Shown here piece by piece: positions 41,581 through 51,010 of a DNA stretch of 51,011 bases. The stretch is from the NCBI GenBank assembly GCA_012964825.1, contig DTTI01000005.1, positions 1-51,011 on the forward strand, read 5' to 3'. A program made the position numbers and the translations under genes. Each line of letters opens with the position of its first letter. Position 1 is the first letter of the stretch. The notes beneath the pieces were generated by a model, which saw only the letters and a program-made list of their open reading frames with translations, was not told where the DNA came from and searched no databases. Source of the stretch: Candidatus Neomarinimicrobiota bacterium. Its GTDB lineage: Bacteria; Fidelibacterota; Marinisomatia; Marinisomatales; S15-B10.

Positions 41581-42837
41581 TTAAAGAGATTTGAGGTGTG
41601 AAACGAGATTACTCATGGAGACGTCGGTTTGCTCTCCTGTAGCGAGGTCTTTTACCTTGGCAGAATTGTCAGCTATCTCCTCGTCCCCAACGATAACGGC
41701 GTGTGTTGCGGCCAGCCGGTTCGCTTCTCTCATCTGTGCCTTAACGCTGCGCCGCAATGTATCGGAAAAAGTTGGAATACCGCTCTGTCTCAACTCGTTA
41801 GCCAGGCGAAACAGGCTGCCCACCGCGCTCTCACTTGCGGTGACAAAGTATACCATCATTTTTTCCGTCGCCTGGGCCTGTTTTTCACTAAGAGCCAGCA
41901 TGATGCGCTCAATGCCGGCCGCAAAACCGACAGCAGGTGTTGGTTTTCCGCCCAGTTGTTCTATGAGTTCATCGTAGCGGCCGCCACCGCAAAGCGCTTT
42001 CTGGGCACCCACATCGGGACTGGTAATTTCGAATGTTGTTCTAGAGTAATAGTCGAGTCCCCGAACAAGCTTGTTGTCACATTCGTGGGCAATGCCCAGT
42101 TCGGTGAGAAATCCTTGAACTTTCTCAAAATGATAAAGATCCTCTGAATCGAGGCAGTTGAGGATGTCCGGTGCATCCGAAAGAAGGGCAACTTCTTTTT
42201 CATCTTTCGTGTCAAGAATGCGGAGAGGGTTTGTCTCCACCCGTTTCTGGCTGATCTCCGAAAGCTCGCTCTTAAGGGGAGTGAGAAAATTGACAAGCTC
42301 GGAACGGTACCGTTCTCTCGACTTAGATGAGCCCACTGTGTTAATGAGTACTGTGAGATTGGCGACACCAAGCTTATTAAGAATGGCGCAGACCAGTGAG
42401 ATCACTTCAGCATCCTGTTCCGGATGGGGAGAGCCGATGGCTTCTGCTCCAAACTGACTGAACTGTCTCAATCGCCCAGCCTGTGGCCTTTCCTGCCGAA
42501 AGAGTGTGTCCATGTAGTAAAGTTTAGTTAGGGCCCCTTCTCGATCCATATTGTGCTGAATGTAGGCTCTCATGGTTGGTGCGGTCAACTCGGGACGCAA
42601 GGTCAGGCTTGTATCACTCTGATCGGTAAATGTATACATCTGTTTGGATACGATGTCGCTCTCTTCGCCCACACTCCTGGAAAAAAGTTCTGTCTTTTCA
42701 AAAACGGGCGTCCGGATCTCACCATAGCCCCACTGGTGCATGGTTTCATTGACAACATCTTCAAATTCACGCCACCGTGCCGTATCGGCCGGTAGCAGAT
42801 CCTTGGTTCCCTTAACGGTTTGGAAAGACCTGCCCAT
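41581..42837 (-). CDS. hisS: Histidyl-tRNA synthetase
   Basis: HisRS charges tRNA-His. The 418-residue class II enzyme shows VKGTKDLLPAD at the start, LTLRPELTAPTMRAYIQHN (motif 2 approach), FRQERPQAGRLRQFSQFG with the HisRS-specific arginines, LVRGLDYYSRTTFEI and CGGGRYDELIEQLGG. The C-terminal anticodon domain is also present. ATG 42837 shares one base with the stop of the preceding gene (TGATG), so the two are coupled. Confidence 0.97.
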   Translation of the reverse strand: MGRSFQTVKGTKDLLPADTARWREFEDVVNETMHQWGYGEIRTPVFEKTELFSRSVGEESDIVSKQMYTFTDQSDTSLTLRPELTAPTMRAYIQHNMDREGALTKLYYMDTLFRQERPQAGRLRQFSQFGAEAIGSPHPEQDAEVISLVCAILNKLGVANLTVLINTVGSSKSRERYRSELVNFLTPLKSELSEISQKRVETNPLRILDTKDEKEVALLSDAPDILNCLDSEDLYHFEKVQGFLTELGIAHECDNKLVRGLDYYSRTTFEITSPDVGAQKALCGGGRYDELIEQLGGKPTPAVGFAAGIERIMLALSEKQAQATEKMMVYFVTASESAVGSLFRLANELRQSGIPTFSDTLRRSVKAQMREANRLAATHAVIVGDEEIADNSAKVKDLATGEQTDVSMSNLVSHLKSL

Positions 42838-43163
42838 CAGTTGTCAGTTACTATATTTTCGACGATCAATGTTGCTCTTTCAGCATCTCCCTCAGGAACG
42901 AAAAGAACTGCCTTGCCGCCGGCTGTTTCCCAAGCCTTGATCCCGTAAGCGGTCGATAGAAAATCGCCCTTAATAAAACTGGGGATATCTTGCTCCTCCA
43001 GAGCCACTTTTGCCATTTCAGCTGGAATATAGCCTGCATATTCCTTTACTGGACTCCAAGCAACATTCTCAAGTTTCTGCGGTTTCTCCATAAGGAATAC
43101 TCTGCAGTCCTTGCAAAATGAGACATCAGCGGTGAATTCAGATTGACATTCAGGGCAGAACAT
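42837..43163 (-). CDS. Zinc-ribbon DUF2007-like protein
   Basis: The 108-residue protein has an N-terminal four-cysteine ribbon (MFCPECQ and SFCKDCR). A DUF2007-like domain follows: GYIPAEMAKVALEEQDIPSFIKGDFLSTAYG, then GGKAVLFVPEGDAERATLIVE. The domain is thought to bind a small ligand or act in signalling, but its function is not settled. It is coupled to hisS by a one-base stop/start overlap, which may only reflect shared transcription. Confidence 0.72.
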   Translation of the reverse strand: MFCPECQSEFTADVSFCKDCRVFLMEKPQKLENVAWSPVKEYAGYIPAEMAKVALEEQDIPSFIKGDFLSTAYGIKAWETAGGKAVLFVPEGDAERATLIVENIVTDN

Positions 43164-43208
43164 ATTACTTCACATTATCACTTTTCTCAGATTCACCGGT
43201 ACCTAAGT

Positions 43209-43829
43209 TTAAAAGATATGAGATAATCCCAAACGAATTTCGAGACCGCGAATGGATCTTGCAAAAGGGTCAGGAAGAGAGGTCAAGCGGATGGAGGAAG
43301 AGAGAAATTGATAGTTGAGATAACAACTCCAGAAAGTTGGCCGTTTTTCAGAGATCAATGATTCAATGCCCACGGCAATGTTACCACTGATTTTGTTTAA
43401 ACCTTTATATTTCAGTACACGACCGGTGTCGTTTCCAACAATTCTACCATCAATCGCCATAGGTCCTGCGCCCACAGCCACAGCCAAGAGGCCCTTGGAG
43501 AAGAAAAAGAAATCGTTTTTTATCCAGAGAAAACCACTGTTGCTATAGGAAAAATTGTCAACCGGTTCTCTTTTCACGGTTGTGGCAGTGTTACGTGATA
43601 CCTTTTCCCCGAAATATTGATTGTGAAATCTTCGGTGACTGAGGTCCAGCACAACTGAAAGTTGAGGTCTTACAGGTTGAGAAATGGAGAGACCTATACC
43701 AAAAGGATTGCTGAATTGATGATGGTTTGTCCAACCGGTACTGGAATAAATACTGAGTTGAAAACAGTCAGCTACATCGGGTATGACTACTGTTAAAGGG
43801 AGGAGAAGTGTGATTAAGCGTGCTTTCAA
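43209..43829 (-). CDS. Probable outer-membrane beta-barrel protein, unknown function
   Basis: I do not recognise a named family. The 206-residue protein has a signal peptide (MKARLITLLLPLTVVIPDVADC). Alternating strands follow, such as FGIGLSISQPVRPQLSVVLDL, GNIAVGIESLI and SCYLNYQFLSSS. It ends RGLEIRLGLSHIF, where the terminal aromatic residue fits the BAM recognition signal. The first codon is TTG 43829 with no strong ribosome site. It follows the LptD gene by 63 bases and may be co-transcribed. Confidence 0.6.
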   Translation of the reverse strand: MKARLITLLLPLTVVIPDVADCFQLSIYSSTGWTNHHQFSNPFGIGLSISQPVRPQLSVVLDLSHRRFHNQYFGEKVSRNTATTVKREPVDNFSYSNSGFLWIKNDFFFFSKGLLAVAVGAGPMAIDGRIVGNDTGRVLKYKGLNKISGNIAVGIESLISEKRPTFWSCYLNYQFLSSSIRLTSLPDPFARSIRGLEIRLGLSHIF

Positions 43830-43892
43830 ATCCGTACCGGCTAGAGTCTGCCCTCAGAAATTTGTCCTTTGCTTGAGGGAAAACCAACTGTT

Positions 43893-46800
43893 TTAAGGGA
43901 TTCCAGGTCCGCTCCAGCGACCACCTCTTGATTCGAATTTCAAATCTCGAAGCGTTGGTGATTTTACATTCACCCTGAGATAAAATCCCTGTCCGAAACC
44001 TGATGGTGTCCAGGTAAAGTTCATCTCCCAGCAATGGAGATCGCGGTAGACATTCACATCATGGCTAACCAAATCTCTTTCCAAAAGATCAAACCGGGCA
44101 TTGTACTGTATCCGCCACCCTTTGGAGATTTTTAAAGTAAGGTTCGAATTCATCCAGAAAGTATCCTTTGGATTGAGAGGATTCATCCTGTTGGCGGCAT
44201 AACGTAGAGAAAGATTAAGATCCCACAGGTTCCCAGGATTGCGGGCTTGACTTCTGTTGCCCGGCCGAGCGATACCGCCACCCATAAGATCCGCAAAGGC
44301 AGAGGTATCATTCTCTGTGGTATCTGTTTCCGTAGGAGAGTCACTCCACCCCAGCCGCTTACCAGAGATTTTAAAGCCTGTGGCAGCGTTCATATTGGTC
44401 ATTCGGGGTGCGGGAAGGCCCCAGCTGTTGGTTTTGATTTCATTAATTCGTACTGATTGGCCGTCAATTGTATTGGTGTCATAGAAATCGTGACTCATTG
44501 AAAAATCGAGGTTCAGTTTCTTAAGCCAGCCAGCCCGAAAAGTGGAGCGAAGCTTCGACAGTTTGAACTCATCAGCTGCAAAGTTGTAGCTTGTATTCAT
44601 GTTCCAGGTGAGCAAGTTGTCGATTTTTCTTTCACTTTCACCATCTTTCAGTTTTGCCTGAAAAAGATTTCTAACGGAAATGTTCATATTTCTCTGTTCG
44701 CCCGTTGGGGTGGTGCCTATCTGAGTGCCTTTGAAAGGATCGAAATTGTAAATATTACCATCATTATCTTCAAGTTTTTTCAGATAACCGAAAGTATCAT
44801 CACTAAAGTTGGGGCGATAAGAAAAACCGACCGATGGTGTAATGGTGTGGCGAAGGGTTTTCAATGAGCCGACCTTTACAGGTAAAATACCGTAAAGTTT
44901 GGTATTGGTGCTCACTGATAGAGTACCTGTGCGGCGGGCTTTGAATCCACTCACCTGACGCGCATCAATGGCATTACCCAAACTGTCAGCTCCGGTGGCA
45001 TCAAAATATTTTGTAATCCATTCTTCTCGAAATGATAGGCTGGGCCGGACAGCGATGTACTTTAGCAACCGTGATGAACCTGAAAGAGAAATGTTGTGGA
45101 CCCAACTATTATCATATTCCGATTGACTGTCTCCCCAGCCGAAGGTTGAATCATCCAGCGCTTCTGATTTATAGAATCCCTGACCACGGTTTTTCAGGGT
45201 ACTGCCGTAGGAGAGGTAAACACCGGAGCCAGATGCCCCGAACAACTGGGTCTGTCCTTTTCTGAAATTCAAGATAGGAAAAACTGTAGTACTTTCTACA
45301 AGGCGGCGACCGGCGCCTGTGGGATTTTCATAATATATAGATGTTGGATCCATTTTGCTCTTTACCATGAGATTTCTGGTCTCCGAAAGGTTTGCCGACA
45401 TGCTGGCATTCAATTTTTGCCATCGTTTAGAGTAGGTAGCGTTGGAAACAGCGTTCTGATTAAGGCGGGTATCCCGATTTATGCCCAATTTTTGGTTAAA
45501 TTGACTGTCAGAATAATACCGCCCGTTAACATTTAGGGTTTGGTTTCCCCGGAGCATTTGGGCGTGACTCCAAGAGCCGGACCACCTCACAGCACCCGGA
45601 TTTGAAAAAAATTCGGCAATGTCACCTGTTGCAACTGTTCTGTTGTAACGAAAGCTGAAACTTCCACTGTACTTGTATCTTCGGAAGTATCGGTTAGAAT
45701 TGTGAAATACAATCCCCTCTTTGTCATAAAAATCCAGGGTGAACTGGCTGTTGAGGAATTCGTTTGCCGCCCAGAAAAAGCCTAACCCTCTCAGATACCG
45801 CCCTTGCGCCGTGTTCTGGCCATAGGACGGCATGATCCATCCTGAATGACGCTTGCCGCTCTGGTCGGGGAAGACGGCGAACGGCAGCCCAAACAGTGGA
45901 ATGCCGCCAAGGTAGAGAATGATGGGTCTGGCAATGATGAGATCATTCATGATCATTTTCATCCGGCGACTTCCGAAATGGAAATGAGGATCATCGATGA
46001 GATCACAAGTCGTATAAATACCCCTGTCAACAAGCAAGATTGATTCTGTTCGATTACGGATTTCATCGCCTCTGTAGTAACCGTCTTCCATCTTGGTTGT
46101 GCCGTGCTGAACCTTTCCTCGGCCATTTGAAAGATTGTAAGTGAGGGAATCACCCCTCATGGGCTCGCGACCTTTTTCAGTGAATATTGGCCGTTCTTCA
46201 GGATCAGAATTAACGGCTCCCGGTGGTGCTGCCGCAGCTTTCATGAGATTTTCTTTCCAAATAACATTCACATAACCCGATCGGAGCTCGGTATCCATAT
46301 AGTCAATTTTAACATCTTTGCGGAGCCATGTTTGCTGATCGGGGATACTGTAATGAATGGTATCCGCTTGGTAAAGGATGGCATTCTCAATTTTTTCCGC
46401 CGAGGAGTCCGGATGGTACTCACCTCTTGCACCACCGGCAACATGAATGGAGTTAACATCTCTTTTTTCAGTGGAGTCGGCTTCGAACAAAAGTGTGATT
46501 GTGTCGCCGCTGGCAATATTCTTTCCCTGATAAACTGAATCCTCGAAAAGATGATACAAAGTGGTGGCCATACCTTGTAGACGGACTGAGTCCAAAAGCC
46601 CTTCATTTAGAAAAGCTTCCAAACTTTGGCCTGTCATATCATCGAGGAATTCAGAAAGTATTGACTCATTATCTTCAGTCCCGTTGGTTTTTCCTTTCCG
46701 TTTATAAACAATGTGGGCTTTGCCGGGAATTGTTAGTTTTGCCAGTTTATCTTCCTCATAGCGAAGATGAATTTCTTCTCCGCTGATTTGCTGTCCCTCC

Positions 46801-47402
46801 TGTACAACGATAGGGTTATCCAATAGTTTGGATATGTCAGAAAGTGCATCGTAAATGGTGAGCCCACATGTTGCCGTTCTTTCCTCCTCTCGGATGATCA
46901 CATCCTCTTCGGCTCTGTAGCTTGCGACGTCATTTGTTTCTTTCACATAAGTAAATTTTCCGGCGGTGATGGTTTGACCTTTTTGCACAAACACAACGTC
47001 ACCCTCCGCAATACCGCTGTCAGCCTCTGAAAAGTAAGTGAGCAGTCTGCTTTTGAGTTTGTATTCTCTGTCTTGCAAATGAACTGATCCATAAGCGGTG
47101 ACAATATCGTCATTTGAGTTTGTTCTGATTGAATCAGCCGTCAATATTTGTTCGTTCTTTACCATTTGAACATTCCCGGCGAAAGAGCCGATACCATCAC
47201 GGTTTCGGTAATAAGCCTTATCACAGGAGATAACGGCCTCCCCTTTTTGGAATTTCACATTGCCGCGCAGGTGCTGAACAGGCTCGCCTTGAGCGTCTGT
47301 CACGTTCTCCAGAACATCGGCTTGAATAAGTCGCAGCCGTTCACTTGACTGAGCAGTGATGACAGATATAGTGAGGCCCGTTAGGATCAGTCTGACATTC
47401 AT
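43893..47402 (-). CDS. lptD: LptD-like LPS-assembly outer-membrane protein
   Basis: LptD with LptE inserts lipopolysaccharide into the outer leaflet of the outer membrane. The 1169-residue protein has a signal peptide and an N-terminal OstA/LptA-like jellyroll made of repeated strands (VQHLRGNVKFQKGEAVISCD, GIGSFAGNVQMVKNEQILTA, DDIVTAYGSVHLQDREYKLK). A large C-terminal barrel contains PIILYLGGIPLFGLPFAVFP and SGWIMPSYGQ, typical of the LptD plug/barrel junction. It is longer than the E. coli protein (784 residues), as is common outside Proteobacteria. Its presence implies an LPS-containing outer membrane. Confidence 0.88.
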   Translation of the reverse strand: MNVRLILTGLTISVITAQSSERLRLIQADVLENVTDAQGEPVQHLRGNVKFQKGEAVISCDKAYYRNRDGIGSFAGNVQMVKNEQILTADSIRTNSNDDIVTAYGSVHLQDREYKLKSRLLTYFSEADSGIAEGDVVFVQKGQTITAGKFTYVKETNDVASYRAEEDVIIREEERTATCGLTIYDALSDISKLLDNPIVVQEGQQISGEEIHLRYEEDKLAKLTIPGKAHIVYKRKGKTNGTEDNESILSEFLDDMTGQSLEAFLNEGLLDSVRLQGMATTLYHLFEDSVYQGKNIASGDTITLLFEADSTEKRDVNSIHVAGGARGEYHPDSSAEKIENAILYQADTIHYSIPDQQTWLRKDVKIDYMDTELRSGYVNVIWKENLMKAAAAPPGAVNSDPEERPIFTEKGREPMRGDSLTYNLSNGRGKVQHGTTKMEDGYYRGDEIRNRTESILLVDRGIYTTCDLIDDPHFHFGSRRMKMIMNDLIIARPIILYLGGIPLFGLPFAVFPDQSGKRHSGWIMPSYGQNTAQGRYLRGLGFFWAANEFLNSQFTLDFYDKEGIVFHNSNRYFRRYKYSGSFSFRYNRTVATGDIAEFFSNPGAVRWSGSWSHAQMLRGNQTLNVNGRYYSDSQFNQKLGINRDTRLNQNAVSNATYSKRWQKLNASMSANLSETRNLMVKSKMDPTSIYYENPTGAGRRLVESTTVFPILNFRKGQTQLFGASGSGVYLSYGSTLKNRGQGFYKSEALDDSTFGWGDSQSEYDNSWVHNISLSGSSRLLKYIAVRPSLSFREEWITKYFDATGADSLGNAIDARQVSGFKARRTGTLSVSTNTKLYGILPVKVGSLKTLRHTITPSVGFSYRPNFSDDTFGYLKKLEDNDGNIYNFDPFKGTQIGTTPTGEQRNMNISVRNLFQAKLKDGESERKIDNLLTWNMNTSYNFAADEFKLSKLRSTFRAGWLKKLNLDFSMSHDFYDTNTIDGQSVRINEIKTNSWGLPAPRMTNMNAATGFKISGKRLGWSDSPTETDTTENDTSAFADLMGGGIARPGNRSQARNPGNLWDLNLSLRYAANRMNPLNPKDTFWMNSNLTLKISKGWRIQYNARFDLLERDLVSHDVNVYRDLHCWEMNFTWTPSGFGQGFYLRVNVKSPTLRDLKFESRGGRWSGPGIP

Positions 47403-47418
47403 GTGGGTTGGATTTTAA

Positions 47419-48717
47419 TCAGCTCCGGCGCTCCGGCCAGAGATCCTTGAGGCGTTTGGAGATAAATTCTTCGTAACCCTGATTTGTTGGCTTATAGAAT
47501 GGGGTTTGTGCCATTTCTTCAGGAAAGTAGTTCACATCTGTAAAATGGTCGGGATGATTGTGCGGGTAGGTGTAATCCTTGCCATAATCAAAAGATTTCA
47601 TGAGTGGTGTAGGTGCGTTCCTTAAATGAAGTGGCACCGAAGAGGTTCCTTCTTCCTTTACTTTATTTATGGCCTGGGTGACAGCTACGTAGCTGGCATT
47701 TGATTTGGGAGCAGAGGCGAGATAAATGGTGACTTGGGCAAGGATTAATGCAGCTTCGGGCATGCCAATAACGTGAACAGCCTGAAAACCTGAGGTAGCA
47801 ATACCGAGAGCTTGAGGATCGGCATTTCCAATATCTTCTGAAGCAAGGATGATAAGGCGCCGAGCAACGAACTCAGGCATTTCGCCCCCCTCCAGCATGA
47901 TCGCCAGCCAATAGACGGCGGCGTCCGGATCGCTTCCTCTCACAGACTTTATAAATGCGGAAATGGTGTCGTAATGGTAGTCACCAGCCTTGTCATAAAT
48001 CTGGCTCTTTGACTGAAGTGCTTCGGACAACAATTTTTTGTCAACAACCACTGTTTTTCCATCTTGGTTACTCATGGTTACAGCCGCTTCCAGTGTGTTG
48101 AGCATCTTTCTGGCATCTCCTCCAGAGGCGAGTACGAGTTTTTCTTGTGTACCGTCTTTGAAAGAGATGTTGTGTTTCATGAGGACCACATCGATGTTTA
48201 TTGCATTTAACAGAATTGATTTAAGTACATTTTTCTCCAGGCTTTTTAGTTTCAGAACACGGCACCTGGAAAGCAAAGGCGAAATGACCTCAAAGGACGG
48301 GTTTTCTGTAGTCGCTCCGATGAGGGTCAGGGTCCCGTCTTCCACGGAATGGAGAAGCGCATCCTGTTGTGCTTTATTGAAACGGTGGATCTCATCAATA
48401 AACAACACGGTAGGAGTATTCAATGTCAGGTTAGTTTTCGCTGTTTCGATGATCTTTCTTAGGTCCTTTACGCCGGATGACACAGCCGAGATCTGGAAGA
48501 AGTCTCCCTCCAAACTTTTAGCAAGGATCTTTGCAAGTGTTGTCTTTCCAGTACCCGGTGGCCCCCAGAGAACGCAGCTGAACAGTTTTCCCGACGCAAT
48601 GGATTGCTGTAAAAGGGTACCTTCGCCTGTGAGGTCGTCCTGACCTAGAAAATCTTGCAAATAGGCCGGTCGGACACGCTCAGCCAGTGGGGGCATTAAT
48701 TGTCTGTTCTTGCTCAT
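47419..48717 (-). CDS. rarA: Replication-associated recombination protein RarA (MgsA)
   Basis: RarA is an AAA+ ATPase that acts at stalled replication forks. In 432 residues it has AERVRPAYLQDFLGQDDLTG, Walker A WGPPGTGKTT at 51-60, Walker B LFIDEIHRFNKAQQDALL, sensor 1 LIGATTENPSFEV and SRCRVLKL. The C-terminal tetramerisation region has SVRGSDPDAAVYWLAIMLEGGE. All are hallmarks of the family. It lies 17 bases upstream of lptD in the same run. Confidence 0.96.
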   Translation of the reverse strand: MSKNRQLMPPLAERVRPAYLQDFLGQDDLTGEGTLLQQSIASGKLFSCVLWGPPGTGKTTLAKILAKSLEGDFFQISAVSSGVKDLRKIIETAKTNLTLNTPTVLFIDEIHRFNKAQQDALLHSVEDGTLTLIGATTENPSFEVISPLLSRCRVLKLKSLEKNVLKSILLNAINIDVVLMKHNISFKDGTQEKLVLASGGDARKMLNTLEAAVTMSNQDGKTVVVDKKLLSEALQSKSQIYDKAGDYHYDTISAFIKSVRGSDPDAAVYWLAIMLEGGEMPEFVARRLIILASEDIGNADPQALGIATSGFQAVHVIGMPEAALILAQVTIYLASAPKSNASYVAVTQAINKVKEEGTSSVPLHLRNAPTPLMKSFDYGKDYTYPHNHPDHFTDVNYFPEEMAQTPFYKPTNQGYEEFISKRLKDLWPERRS

Positions 48718-48824
48718 GACAAATTAATTTAGATCGAAGGTTGTCCAAAACCAACCGTACTAAATAGAGAGTGCAAAAAAGGAGGAAAAACTGTACACTT
48801 GCCAATCTTGATGGGAACTGAAGG

Positions 48825-49253
48825 ATGAAAATAGCAACAAAGACGATTCTTTTTTCTGTTATTTGCCTCACGGCATGCAGTGAAAAAGCGGGAGAACTCA
48901 TGGAAACAGAATCTGGATTGAAGTATTTAGATCTTAAAGCAGGAGACGGTACTTCACCACAGGCCGGTCAGCGGGTATCCGTTCATTACTCTGGATGGCT
49001 TTATGATGAGAATCAGCCTGACAACAAAGGGAAGGAATTTGACAGTTCGCGGAAAAAGGGGAGACCCTACGGCTTTGTTATCGGTGTAGGTTCGGTCATT
49101 GACGGTTGGGATGAAGGTGTTCTATCCATGCGCGTGGGAGGCCAAAGGAAGTTAATTATACCTTCACATCTAGGTTATGGTGAGGGAGGGATGGGTCCGA
49201 TTCCCCCCAATGCCACGCTTGTTTTCGAGGTAGAACTGCTTGACATTTACTAA
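48825..49253 (+). CDS. FKBP-type peptidyl-prolyl isomerase, lipoprotein
   Basis: The 142-residue protein speeds proline isomerisation during folding of exported proteins. It has a lipoprotein signal (LFSVICLTAC, Cys18) and one FKBP domain: AGQRVSVHYSGWLYD, FDSSRKKGRPYGFVIGVG, VIDGWDEGVLSMRVGGQRKL and IPPNATLVFEVELLDI. It is divergent from rarA. The location would be periplasmic, attached to a membrane. Confidence 0.93.
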   Translation: MKIATKTILFSVICLTACSEKAGELMETESGLKYLDLKAGDGTSPQAGQRVSVHYSGWLYDENQPDNKGKEFDSSRKKGRPYGFVIGVGSVIDGWDEGVLSMRVGGQRKLIIPSHLGYGEGGMGPIPPNATLVFEVELLDIY

Positions 49254-49389
49254 ATGCTAAGTTTCTTTTCCGAATGCGATTTTCGCATTATTGGCTGTTT
49301 CAATCTGAGAGGGGACACACAGGCAATATGCTGAGTGGAACGGTGATTCTGTTTATGCTGATCAAAGACTTAATTTGAAACTTGGCAAC

Positions 49390-50065
49390 ATGAACGAGCA
49401 AGCACCCTATGACAGTTTCTATTCCAGGCTAACGCAGGCATCAGTTTGGTTTTATACAAATATTTTGCGCTTCGGGAAGTACGAAGATGAAAGTATAGTT
49501 AATTTTGTGGATGCTAAAGAAAATAGTAATGTACTGGATTATGGATGTAACACAGGTCGCCATGCTAGGCTGGTAAAGCAGAAATATGATTGTAACGTGA
49601 TTGGTGGGGATATCCACCACGCCGCAGTGTCAGCTACCAATAAAAATGGCATTCCGGCAGAAATTATTAACTCAGAGGTTTTCGACAGGTATAAGTCCTT
49701 TTTTGACGTCATAATACTATCACATGTTTTGGAGCATGTGGACATTCCCAGTGATTTCTTGAAAGGTATTCATGGACTATTGAAAGAAGGAGGTTCATTT
49801 GTGACGGCCGTACCTCAGGAGAGGATAAGGGGTGATATTAATCCCCTGCAAACCGCATACTTTTTTTCTCAAGTTGAAGTTTGAGAATCCACACAAACAC
49901 AAATTCTCCAAAGAACAATTATTCTCTTTGTTAAGAAAAGCTGGTTTCGAACCTCAACAGCACATTTTTGCCAATTTTGTTCCACCTTTTTTAACTGAGA
50001 GTAGAAGATACCTTTTATCCAGAAGTCTCATAGTAAAATCCATTAATAATGGAGGGGGTAATTGA
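49390..50065 (+). pseudogene. Class I SAM methyltransferase, frameshifted
   Basis: From ATG 49390 the frame reads NEQAPYDSFYSRLTQ, the SAM-binding VLDYGCNTGRHARLV, VIILSHVLEHVDIP and VPQERIRGD, then breaks at TGA 49882. The homologous continuation LKLKFENPHKHKFSKEQL lies one frame over and runs to 50065. The shift falls in a run of seven T at 49861-49867, where six would restore one open frame. It could be a pseudogene, a sequencing error or slippage. The downstream paralog has the matching segment intact (RFKFENVHKVKYS), which shows what is missing. Substrate unknown. Confidence 0.8.
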
Positions 50066-50086
50066 TTTTACATTCAGATTACGCCG

Positions 50087-50785
50087 TTGATTCCTATTTT
50101 GAATAATAATTCTATCTACAATCTCGCCTATCAGTATATCATCGGCGCCAAGACGGTCCTTGGTAGAAATATTCTCAACTACAAAAAACGTGAAATTGAT
50201 TATATCATTAATTATATCAATGAACGGGGCAACAGTGGTCTCATTCTCGATCTCGGATGCAGCACTGGCCAATTTACTCGCGCCTTGGCCACAAAGTTTG
50301 GCTACAGTCATGTTCAAGGGGCCGATGTTTCTCTTAGTTCGATCCATCGATGCCGGAAGCGTGATCCTGATTTGACCTTTCATTACATCGCAAATGAGTT
50401 CTACCATGAGAACAGGGGAAAATATCAGTATGTACTGCTATCACACGTTATCGAACATATGCATAATCCCAAGGCGTTTCTGAGAGAATTGAAGGGACTA
50501 TTCAGAGGAGACGGTTCATTAATCATCTGTATCCCTCAAGAGAGAATCAGGGGAGATTCTGCATTGCCGGAAAATCTTTATAACCTTGTTCGCTTTAAGT
50601 TTGAGAATGTTCACAAAGTGAAGTATTCCTTGGACTCCATCACACTTCTCCTCTCCGAAGTTGGTTTTTTATTTCGGAAGAGCAAGTACATTCATGCTTT
50701 CAGACCAGGGAAAGACCAGAAGAGTTTTGCAAACCACAGTCTGGTGGTTTTCTGCGAACTTGCTCAATCCAAAAAAGTAAATTAA
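50087..50785 (+). CDS. Class I SAM methyltransferase (paralog of the preceding gene)
   Basis: The frame from TTG 50087 gives 232 residues. It has motif I LILDLGCSTGQFTRAL, VQGADVS, VLLSHVIEHMHNPKAFLRELK, IPQERIRGD and RFKFENVHKVKYS, and resembles the frameshifted neighbour throughout. The start is doubtful. GGAGG at 50051-50055 better serves TTG 50062, which overlaps the previous stop as TTGA. That frame reads LHSDYAVDSYFE before hitting TAA at 50104. A one-base shift there would join it to this gene and restore an N-terminus like that of the paralog. Confidence 0.8.
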   Translation: MIPILNNNSIYNLAYQYIIGAKTVLGRNILNYKKREIDYIINYINERGNSGLILDLGCSTGQFTRALATKFGYSHVQGADVSLSSIHRCRKRDPDLTFHYIANEFYHENRGKYQYVLLSHVIEHMHNPKAFLRELKGLFRGDGSLIICIPQERIRGDSALPENLYNLVRFKFENVHKVKYSLDSITLLLSEVGFLFRKSKYIHAFRPGKDQKSFANHSLVVFCELAQSKKVN

Positions 50786-50937
50786 TTTTCCTAGACATCT
50801 GGATCTTTGCTATAAGGGAGGAGGTGTCAGACTAATCTGGAGAATCGCTTGTCAGATTTCGGAAAATTCACTCCACCTAGAAAAAGTGCAACAAGACCGG
50901 ATAAAAGAGCAAATGCCAAAACAGAAGGGTGGGATTG

Positions 50938-51010
<73 letters not shown>

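Noticed and set aside
43768-44034. 88-codon frame overlapping the end of lptD on the same strand
   Set aside because: It is an alternate reading frame of the lptD 3' end with no signal or domain of its own.
48038-48643. 201-codon open frame on the plus strand
   Set aside because: It is antisense to rarA, whose AAA+ motifs are complete. The reverse product is Ser/Arg rich with no family character.
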